Below are positions 54,335 to 64,000 of a stretch of DNA of 64,000 bases, piece after piece. Source of the stretch: Deinococcus sp. AJ005 (lineage in GTDB: Bacteria > Deinococcota > Deinococci > Deinococcales > Deinococcaceae); contig NZ_CP044990.1 of assembly GCF_009017495.1 (NCBI RefSeq), forward strand, positions 1,631,001-1,695,000, written 5' to 3'. Below the pieces are notes generated by a model, which worked only from the letters and a program-made list of their open reading frames with translations, had not been told where the DNA came from and did no database searches. The stretch's first letter is position 1, and every line of letters starts with the position of its first letter. The translations under genes and the position numbers were made by a program.

Positions 54335-55084
54335 CTACTGGTTGACCGCCTTCAGAAAGTCTAGAGTGTAGCGGGCCACTGTGCGCGGAAAGACGTCGGT
54401 CAGAGCGTGCGTTCCGCCCTTAATTTCGCAGAAGTAGGCAGAGGGAATCGCTTCGCGGATGGCCTCCAGCGTCCACAGGCGAATTACCGGATCGGAGGTT
54501 CCGTCGATCAGCAGGGTCGGCACCTTGATCTGTGGAAGCAGGGGGCCAGTGTAGTGATGGTCCTGATCCTGGGCCAGCTTGAGCATCCGGCGCACGCCGC
54601 AGTGGGCGTAGGCGCGCAGGCCGGGAATAAGCAGGCCCAGCCTCTCGCGGGGAAGGTCGACGAGCAGCCGGACGAGCTGGGCAAACACGCTGGGATTCTC
54701 GGGAATGCCGGTGGGGGCACAGGCGATCAGTGCACCCACGTGCGCTGGATAACGGGCGGCCAGATCAAAGGCCACCTCTCCCCCCAGCGAGTGCCCGAAA
54801 ACAGATGCGCCCTTCAGTCCCGCCGCGTCCAGCCAGCCCGCCAGATGATCGGTCAGTTGCTCAATGCAGTCCGGCAGATGGCGCATCCCCTGGCTGTAGC
54901 CGTGGCCGGGCGGGTCATAGACATAGACCGTGCGGCTGCGCGCCAGCTCACGCGAGACGCGCACATACATCCACGAGGCGCAGCCCAGGCCCGGCACGAT
55001 CACCAGCGGCGGCCCACTGCCACGCACCCAGGCGTGGGTGGACAGGCCATCGACATCCAGATACAGCGCGTGTCCCTGACTCAT
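54335..55084 (-). CDS. Alpha/beta hydrolase (second of a pair)
   Basis: A 249-residue alpha/beta hydrolase: oxyanion region VIVPGLGCASWMY, YDPPGHGYSQG, nucleophile elbow FGHSLGGEVAFDLA, acid in LIDGTSDPVI and histidine in KGGTHALTD. No signal peptide, so it is cytoplasmic. It overlaps the upstream hydrolase by 4 bases (ATGA) and the two share only the fold, so they are likely an old duplication or a two-step pathway. The substrate is unknown. Confidence 0.85.
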   Translation of the reverse strand: MSQGHALYLDVDGLSTHAWVRGSGPPLVIVPGLGCASWMYVRVSRELARSRTVYVYDPPGHGYSQGMRHLPDCIEQLTDHLAGWLDAAGLKGASVFGHSLGGEVAFDLAARYPAHVGALIACAPTGIPENPSVFAQLVRLLVDLPRERLGLLIPGLRAYAHCGVRRMLKLAQDQDHHYTGPLLPQIKVPTLLIDGTSDPVIRLWTLEAIREAIPSAYFCEIKGGTHALTDVFPRTVARYTLDFLKAVNQ

Positions 55085-55818
55085 TCTGCGGCCTGCGGAC
55101 CATCGACAAAATTCAGCACGGCGGCGTTGAATTCCTCTGGCGCGTCCACCATGACCACATGCCCGGCGTGCGGAATAACCTTCAGCCGTGCCCCGGCAAT
55201 CGAGTGGGCCAGCATCTGTCCCAGCGGCAGCGGCACCAGGGCGTCACGCTCGCCCCAGACCACCAGAGTTCTGGACGTGATCATGGGCAGGCAGTCCTGC
55301 ACACTGTCCTTGAGCAGATCACTGGCGTTGCGCCACAGGTTCAGCGGGCCGGCCAGCAAAGCGTCGGTCAGGATGCGTGGCACAAAGCGTTTACGTCCGG
55401 TGATCAGCGCACGCGGCAGATTCAGGGCAGTGCGGTAGGCGCTGGCCTTCAGCAGACCACTGGCACACACCAGCACCAGATTCTCGATGCGCTGCGGGTG
55501 ACCCGCCGCCAGCCGGATACAGATGTGGCCGCCCATCGAGTGACCGATCAAGGTAATGTCCTGCAAATCCTCGGCGTCTAGCCAGTCTGCGATCAGGGCC
55601 GCACTCTCGCGCACGGATAGGGAACGCTGGCGGCGGGATGAACCGTAGCCGAGCAGGTCCAGAGTGTAGACCCGGTGACGTTCGCTCAGTGCCTTGAGGT
55701 TTCTGCGCCACCAACGTCCAGAGCCACTCAGCCCATGCACCAGCACTATCGGCGACCCCTCCCCCGAGACGCGGTAATGCATCTTCACTCCTGAACGCTC
55801 GTAGATACCGCTGGACAC
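55081..55818 (-). CDS. Alpha/beta hydrolase (first of a pair)
   Basis: A 245-residue alpha/beta hydrolase: IVLVHGLSGSGRWWRRN, LDLLGYGSSRR, nucleophile elbow IGHSMGGHICIRLA, acid in VWGERDALVP and histidine in IPHAGHVVMVD. It resembles the MhpC/esterase group. GTG 55818 is 7 bases after TATCCT, so the mRNA is probably leaderless. The stop overlaps the next hydrolase start. Confidence 0.86.
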   Translation of the reverse strand: MSSGIYERSGVKMHYRVSGEGSPIVLVHGLSGSGRWWRRNLKALSERHRVYTLDLLGYGSSRRQRSLSVRESAALIADWLDAEDLQDITLIGHSMGGHICIRLAAGHPQRIENLVLVCASGLLKASAYRTALNLPRALITGRKRFVPRILTDALLAGPLNLWRNASDLLKDSVQDCLPMITSRTLVVWGERDALVPLPLGQMLAHSIAGARLKVIPHAGHVVMVDAPEEFNAAVLNFVDGPQAAE

Positions 55819-55884
55819 GCTGGGAAGGATAGCGTGTCGCTTCTGGAGGGTTGCGACGCGACAGTAAAGATAAAGAATATCAAC

Positions 55885-55920
55885 AAGTGAAATTATTCAC
55901 GATAAATCTAATTCGTGAAA
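55885..55920 (-). repeat. Dispersed palindromic repeat, copy D
   Basis: Read on the minus strand, TTCACGA and TCGTGAA arms (plus positions 55896-55902 and 55913-55919) with a 10-base loop, then TAATTTCACTT. Its 24-base hairpin is identical to copy B. This is the only copy between tandem rather than convergent genes. Confidence 0.85.
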
Positions 55921-56032
55921 ATAATATTGTCTTTGCTCAACCTATTGCTCTCCATTCGTTTTGTTACCCGCTCGAAGCTAGGTGAGGGCCTCTGCATTCC
56001 CTCCCCACCCTGTTTCTTTGCCAACAAGTGTG

Positions 56033-56602
56033 CTAGCGCCCAAGCGAGAGGGTGACCACAGTCCCGTCAGGATAGGTTTTCACGTTGACTGCGCGCCCCA
56101 CATCCACCAGAAAGGCGTTCCAGCCCTTTTTGAGTGCCACCTGGTAGCCCTTGTTCGCACTCACGGTCACATCGGCGCTGACCCAGGGAACGAACAGCGA
56201 AGCCTTGCCCACCATTGGGCTGACTTCACGCAGGGCCTCGTTGTCGTCGTGACGAGCGTTACCGTTCTGATCGCGGTACACGAAGAATTTCAGCTCACCT
56301 GCCTGCGCGGCGGCGCTAATCTGCACCGGATCGATCACGCCAGGCCAGGACACGTTCTGCGCGGTCAATATGGCCTGCGCGCGGGCGGGCGGCGCGGCGG
56401 CGGGAATGTCGAGCCGAAAGCTTCCGCTATCCAGGGGCGCACTGACCAGTTCCTGCACGGGCTGCCCGAACGGCGTGACCGCGAAGCCCCCGATCCGCGA
56501 CTCCGGGGTGACGCTGCCCTGCACCATGCCCGTGACGGTCAGGGCCGACGCTGTGGGCATGGTCAGGCCCAGCGCCAGAGACAGCAGAAAGCGGGTATTC
56601 AT
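56033..56602 (-). CDS. Secreted protein of unknown function
   Basis: ATG 56602 opens a signal peptide (RFLLSLALGLTMPTASA), and TACACT lies 6 bases before it. The 189 residues then read as small beta-rich segments, with one acidic loop YRDQNGNARHDDNEA that looks like a dockerin/EF-hand-type calcium loop, and a basic C-terminal part (KKGWNAFLVDVG). I do not recognise the family. The predicted place is the periplasm or outside. Confidence 0.65.
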   Translation of the reverse strand: MNTRFLLSLALGLTMPTASALTVTGMVQGSVTPESRIGGFAVTPFGQPVQELVSAPLDSGSFRLDIPAAAPPARAQAILTAQNVSWPGVIDPVQISAAAQAGELKFFVYRDQNGNARHDDNEALREVSPMVGKASLFVPWVSADVTVSANKGYQVALKKGWNAFLVDVGRAVNVKTYPDGTVVTLSLGR

Positions 56603-56608
56603 GGGTCC

Positions 56609-56614
56609 AGTGTA
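56609..56614 (-). promoter_or_regulatory. -10 box of the secreted-protein gene
   Basis: TACACT on the minus strand, 6 bases before the ATG, no ribosome site: leaderless type. Confidence 0.5.
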
Positions 56615-56704
56615 TTCCGTGCGGCTGATCTGGACGTGACTCCCACGTTTATCAAGCTGGCCAGATCGAAGGCAACGTGCCAGAGAAGACACATCAGGGA
56701 ATAG

Positions 56705-56738
56705 AAAAGGAGAATGCCAATCTAATGGCATTCTCCCC
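56705..56738 (-). terminator. Rho-independent terminator of sucCD
   Basis: A perfect 11-bp stem (GGAGAATGCCA with its complement) with a 6-base loop; on the minus strand TTTTCTATT follows. It lies 15 bases after the sucD stop. Confidence 0.9.
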
Positions 56739-56752
56739 TCAAACAGCTTGAA

Positions 56753-57657
56753 TTACTTGTTCAATGCGGCCTTGACCAGATCGATGATCTCGGGCATGGT
56801 GTCGGCCACCGGCACATTGGCGTCCGCAAAGGCGGCCAGCTTGCTCTCGGGGGTTCCGACGTTGCCCATGATGATGGCTCCGGCGTGCCCCATGCGCTTG
56901 CCGGCGGGGGCGCTGCGCCCGCTGATAAAGGCCACGACGGGCTTCTTCATGTTGTGCTTGATGTACTCGGCGGCGGCTTCCTCATCCGCGCCGCCGATTT
57001 CACCGATGACCACAATGGCGTCGGTGCCTTCGTCGGCCTCGAACATGGGCAGCACGTCAGCGAAAGTGGTGCCGATCACGGGATCGCCGCCGATGCCCAC
57101 GGTGGTGGAGGTGCCCATTCCGGCGTCGTTCAGCAGCTTGGCCGCTTCATAGGTCAGGGTGCCGCTGCGGCTGATCAGGCCGATGCGTCCGGGTTTGGTG
57201 TAGATCTTGTTGGGCATGATGCCCACCTTGGCTTCCCCATTGGTGACCAGACCGGGGCAGTTGCCGCCGATCAGACGCACGCCCTCGCCGCCGTGTTCGC
57301 GGCTCTGGGCGTCGAGCATCTTGACTTCCTGCACGGCCTTCATCATGTCCACCGTGGGCACGCCCTCGGTAATCAGAATGACCAGCGGAATGCCCGCGTG
57401 GGCCGCTTCCAGCACGGCGTCAGCGGCTCCGGCGGGGGGCACGAAGATGATGGACACGTTCGCGCCCGTCGCCTCTTTGGCCTCGGCCACCGAGTTGTAG
57501 ATCGGCCAGCCCTCGAAATCCATACCGCCCTTGCCGGGGGTCACGCCTGCGACGACCTGGGTGCCGAATTCCTTCATGGCGCGGCTGTGGCTTGCGCCCT
57601 CGCGTCCGGTCATGCCCTGAACGATGACCTTGCTGTCTTTGTTAACGAGAATGCCCA

Positions 57658-57658
<1 letters not shown>
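56753..57658 (-). CDS. sucD: Succinyl-CoA synthetase, alpha subunit
   Basis: Binds CoA and carries the phosphohistidine of the citric acid cycle step that makes ATP or GTP from succinyl-CoA. CoA site: [12 protein letters not shown]; phosphohistidine region [15 protein letters not shown]; also [17 protein letters not shown]. 301 residues. Its ATG overlaps the sucC stop by one base (TAATG). Confidence 0.97.
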
Positions 57659-58833
<1,175 letters not shown>

Positions 58834-59030
58834 GTTTCTCCCTCCTTGGGGCGGCCTGGGTGGGCCTGTACTCAAAATCTGGTGTTGTCCCGATAGAGGA
58901 GTATAAGCGTCCTGTCAGATTGGCGCGCACTTTCACGGGCAAAACCTTAACGGCGGGTTGTCTCCTGAACGGGGACAGGGGAAAGCGGCAGCACGAACGG
59001 GCGGCGGCCAAGATGTTAGCGTCTTGATTT

Positions 59031-60080
59031 ATGAGCCGACTGGAACAGTTGAGAGACGCGATGAAAGACGCGGGCGTGACGGGATTGTGGGTCAGCCACC
59101 CGGCCAACGTGCGGGCGCTGACGGGTTTCACGTCGCCCGAGGACGGCAAGGTACTGGTCACGGCGGACGGGGCCACGCTGTATACCGACGCCCGCTACAC
59201 CGTGCAGGCGCGCGAGGAATCGGAGCTGCCGCAGTTCATCGCCCGGCCCCCGGAAACGTTTAAGCACGCGGCAGAAGGTGTCAAGGGGAAGCGCGTGGGG
59301 TTCGAGGCCGACAGCCTGACGGTGGCGGGCCTGGAAGATCTGAGAGAACACTGGCCGGACGCCGAACTGGTGCCACTGCGCAGTCTGATTCAGGGTCTGC
59401 GGCAGATCAAGACGGCGGACGAGATCGCGGCAATTCGGGCGGCGCAGGACCTGGCCGATGGGGTCTTTGCTGAGGTCCGCCCCCTGATCGTCGCCGGAGC
59501 GCGGGAACTGGACATCGCGCTGGAGATCGAGACGCGGTTGCGGAAGGCCGGGGCCGGGAGTGCCTTCGGCGTGATCGTGGCGAGCGGGCCGCGCGGGGCC
59601 ATGCCGCACGGACACGCCTCAGCGCGGGTGATCCAGGACGGGGAACTGGTGACGGTGGACATGGGTGCGTGTCTGAACGGTTACAACAGCGACATGACGC
59701 GCACGGTGGCCGTGGGTCAGCCCTCGGATGAGATGCGGCGGGTCTACAACGCAGTGCTGGAAGCCGAGGAAGCGGCCATCAAAGCCGTGAAGCCAGGCGT
59801 GCGTGCCGCCGATCTGGACCGAATCGCGCGCGAAATCCTGACCGGGCATGGGCTAGGCGAGGCGTTCGTGCATTCGCTGGGCCACGGCGTCGGGTTGGAG
59901 GTCCACGAGGGGCCGGGGCTGCGCGGAACGAGTGAGGACGTGCTTGAACCGGGCATGGTCATTACCATCGAACCCGGCGCGTACCTGCCGGACGTGGGCG
60001 GCGTGCGGATCGAGGACCTGCTGCTGGTCACGGAAAACGGCTATGAAGTCCTGAGCCGCTCGCCGAAAGAAACGGTTTGA
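59031..60080 (+). CDS. Xaa-Pro aminopeptidase-type M24 peptidase
   Basis: A 349-residue metallopeptidase. The N-terminal creatinase-like domain covers 1-130. The M24 domain has metal ligands in [36 protein letters not shown], and [15 protein letters not shown] with [11 protein letters not shown]. It removes N-terminal residues before proline in the cytoplasm. TAGCGT lies 8 bases before ATG. The next gene starts inside its stop codon (TTGA). Confidence 0.92.
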   Translation: MSRLEQLRDAMKDAGVTGLWVSHPANVRALTGFTSPEDGKVLVTADGATLYTDARYTVQAREESELPQFIARPPETFKHAAEGVKGKRVGFEADSLTVAGLEDLREHWPDAELVPLRSLIQGLRQIKTADEIAAIRAAQDLADGVFAEVRPLIVAGARELDIALEIETRLRKAGAGSAFGVIVASGPRGAMPHGHASARVIQDGELVTVDMGACLNGYNSDMTRTVAVGQPSDEMRRVYNAVLEAEEAAIKAVKPGVRAADLDRIAREILTGHGLGEAFVHSLGHGVGLEVHEGPGLRGTSEDVLEPGMVITIEPGAYLPDVGGVRIEDLLLVTENGYEVLSRSPKETV

Positions 60081-60430
60081 GGCGGCTTGCTCTGGCTCTA
60101 GCGCTGATCCTCTCTCCTCTTGGCAGCATGAACCTGGGGACGGCCAGCGCCTCCTCGGGCGTGTTTCAGAGCGGTTCAGCTGTTTATTACGGCGGGCGGG
60201 CGGCGCGTGGAACCATCATGACCGCCGCCCACCGCAGTCTGCCTTTCGGCACCTGGGTCCGCGTGACACATTCCGGTACGGGCCGCAGCGTGGACGTGAT
60301 GGTCAATGACCGGGGGCCGTTCGGCAATTCGCGGCGCATCATCGATCTTTCGCGCTCCGCCGCCGCCTCGCTGGGCATGCTGGGTCAGGGCGTCGCACCC
60401 GTGACCCTGCGGATTCTGTCCAGACCCTGA
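60077..60430 (+). CDS. RlpA-like double-psi beta-barrel lytic protein
   Basis: A 117-residue secreted protein. TTG 60077 overlaps the peptidase stop as TTGA and opens a signal peptide ([14 protein letters not shown]). The domain reads [28 protein letters not shown] and [11 protein letters not shown] with the RlpA aspartate, then [10 protein letters not shown]. RlpA proteins act on glycan strands lacking stem peptides. It lacks the usual SPOR tail, so it is a minimal form. Confidence 0.9.
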   Translation: MRRLALALALILSPLGSMNLGTASASSGVFQSGSAVYYGGRAARGTIMTAAHRSLPFGTWVRVTHSGTGRSVDVMVNDRGPFGNSRRIIDLSRSAAASLGMLGQGVAPVTLRILSRP

Positions 60431-60589
60431 AGGCACACCCCCCGCACTCTGCACCTGGGTTCAAGGTTTCGTGATGGCGGCGGGTGTTAGAATCGTTCGG
60501 GCTTGAAATTACACCGCGACTGTACACCACACCTGCGGATCACGATTTTGTAGAGTGACGCTCTACCCCACTTTAAGGAGATGGTTTTG

Positions 60590-61051
<462 letters not shown>

Positions 61052-61063
61052 GTCAACGGAGTG

Positions 61064-61086
61064 GGCGGGTTGATCCCCGCCTCTCT
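61064..61086 (+). terminator. Terminator after the YbjN-domain gene
   Basis: A 6-bp stem (GGCGGG/CCCGCC) with a 6-base loop, then TCTCTTT. Repeat copy E follows 13 bases later. Confidence 0.5.
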
Positions 61087-61098
61087 TTCATCTCTATC

Positions 61099-61134
61099 AA
61101 GTGAAAAGATTCACGATAATTTCTATTCGTGAAA
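61099..61134 (-). repeat. Dispersed palindromic repeat, copy E
   Basis: Read on the minus strand, TTCACGA and TCGTGAA arms (plus positions 61110-61116 and 61127-61133), a 10-base loop, then TCTTTTCACTT. It is between the convergent YbjN-domain and oligoendopeptidase genes. Confidence 0.85.
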
Positions 61135-61208
61135 TTTTTGTCCGATATAAAAGCTAGATGGGGAATCGTGGTCCTGCAATCCACGATTCCCGACTTTCAG
61201 ACCGTTCT

Positions 61209-63032
<1,824 letters not shown>

Positions 63033-63098
63033 GCTCCCGAGGCTAGAGCATTCGGGATGAAAAAGTCAGCGGGGAACGTGAATCAGATGTCTAACTCA

Positions 63099-63965
63099 TT
63101 ATCCAAGCAGCCCAATCGCGTATTCGCCCATCTTGCGGGGAATATCCACGCCCGTGGTGGACACGCTGTTCTTGAATTCCATGGTGTGATTGATCTCGAT
63201 GACCAGCAGACCGCCCCACTCGTTCTGGCGTTGCGGGTCCTCTACCAAGTCGATGGCGACGATTCGCCCGTCTACAGCGGCAGCAGACCGGACGGCGAGG
63301 TCCGCGATTTCGGGCGTGACCTCACAGTTGCTGGCCTTCGCGCCGCGCGCCGTGTTGGTGATCCAGTGTTCAGACGTGCGGTAGATCGCGCCGATGCACT
63401 CACCGCCGATCACGAAGGCGCGGATGTCGCGCTCGGGCTTGTGGATCAGCTCCTGCACGTAGAAGATGCCGTGCTGTGGGCCGCCCAGCACTTCCTTGTG
63501 TTCAATCACGGCCTCGGCGGCGTCGCGGTCATTGAGCTTGCTGACCATGCGCCCCCAGGACCCGACGGTGGGCTTGAGAACCAGCGGATAACCCAGAGAT
63601 TCGATCTGTTCTAGCGCGGCGTCGCCGTCGAAAGACACTCCGGTGCGCGGCGTGGGCAGGCCAGCGGCGTACAGGCGGGCATTCGTCGCCAGCTTGTCGC
63701 CGCACAGTTCGATGACGTGGCCGGGGTTGATCACCTGCACGCCGAAGCCTTCCAGCGCGCGGGTCACCGCATGGCCGCGCGTCTGGCTGACACAACGCTC
63801 GATGGCCACCTTCCACGGCACGGCGGCTGCGCCCGCATCATCGAAGGTCAGTTTCAGGTGGGGAACGTAGACCTTGTCGTAGGGCGTGCCCAGGGCGTCC
63901 AGCGCCTCAAAGAGCATCTTCTCGTCGGGGCGGATGCGGTCATAAAGAACGGCAAGTTCGGCCAT
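63099..63965 (-). CDS. lysX: Alpha-aminoadipate-LysW ligase of the lysine pathway
   Basis: An ATP-grasp enzyme of 288 residues that joins alpha-aminoadipate to the carrier protein LysW in the alpha-aminoadipate lysine route of Thermus and Deinococcus. ATP-binding and catalytic parts: [34 protein letters not shown], and the metal-binding [16 protein letters not shown]. The C-terminal [16 protein letters not shown] is typical. LysW would be expected close by; it is not in the visible flank and may lie beyond the window end. Confidence 0.93.
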   Translation of the reverse strand: MAELAVLYDRIRPDEKMLFEALDALGTPYDKVYVPHLKLTFDDAGAAAVPWKVAIERCVSQTRGHAVTRALEGFGVQVINPGHVIELCGDKLATNARLYAAGLPTPRTGVSFDGDAALEQIESLGYPLVLKPTVGSWGRMVSKLNDRDAAEAVIEHKEVLGGPQHGIFYVQELIHKPERDIRAFVIGGECIGAIYRTSEHWITNTARGAKASNCEVTPEIADLAVRSAAAVDGRIVAIDLVEDPQRQNEWGGLLVIEINHTMEFKNSVSTTGVDIPRKMGEYAIGLLG

Positions 63966-64000
63966 AGCAAAAGCAGGGAGAGAGCCTCTCAGCAGAGGGC

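Overview
The window is about 64 kb of high-GC bacterial chromosome that reads as Deinococcus. The strongest markers are ddrA (the Rad52-like DNA end-binding protein of this genus) with a radiation/desiccation-response-like operator, lysX of the alpha-aminoadipate lysine pathway, bshA for bacillithiol, and many genes whose -10 element (TANNNT) lies only 6-8 bases before the start codon, as expected for leaderless mRNAs. No rRNA, tRNA or CRISPR array was seen. The first gene is cut by the left edge.

Layout. 1-6.7 kb: the end of an ankyrin-type protein, a FadF-like membrane Fe-S oxidoreductase with an unusual repetitive C-terminal tail, a DegV protein and a class A beta-lactamase-fold lipoprotein. 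6.8-9.0 kb: ddrA with a coupled 31-codon membrane ORF, then hisB-hisH. 9.0-24.2 kb: a one-strand plant-polysaccharide locus. In transcription order it holds a LacI-family repressor, a sugar-binding protein, two permeases, a clan GH-A hydrolase, GH1, GH43, GH9, GH3 and GH10. Secreted enzymes (GH9, GH10, GH3, GH-A) should cut xylan and beta-glucan outside the cytoplasm. The ABC importer should bring in oligomers, and the cytoplasmic GH1 and GH43 should finish them. No transporter ATPase is encoded there, so a shared one is presumably used. Two near-identical LacI-type operators sit before the repressor and before the binding protein.

24.4-32.3 kb: PAP2 phosphatase, a 50-codon small ORF, an SDR, uvrC, a CrtA-like monooxygenase, a histidine phosphatase, bshA and a second degV. 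32.4-36.3 kb: an isoleucine T-box riboswitch drives a small DHCW cupin gene and ileS; the IleRS has GIHH in place of the HIGH motif. Rho is divergent from it. 38.0-39.5 kb: pdxST for pyridoxal phosphate. 39.6-44.4 kb: a murein-peptide recycling operon (HAD phosphatase, M19 dipeptidase, NlpC/P60 endopeptidase, dipeptide epimerase, Gfo/Idh oxidoreductase). 44.6-51 kb: a class V aminotransferase, a phosphoesterase, lnt, a tyrosine recombinase, an HNH protein whose Asp-His core is lost to two compensating frameshifts, and a lipid kinase. 51-64 kb: hisS-aspS, two alpha/beta hydrolases, sucCD, aminopeptidase P, RlpA-like, YbjN-like, oligoendopeptidase F and lysX.

Five copies of an AT-rich palindromic repeat (arms TTCACGA/TCGTGAA followed by TTCACT) lie between genes at about 30.1, 39.6, 54.3, 55.9 and 61.1 kb. 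Four of them are in gaps between convergent genes. This is the clearest structure here that ordinary gene annotation does not explain.
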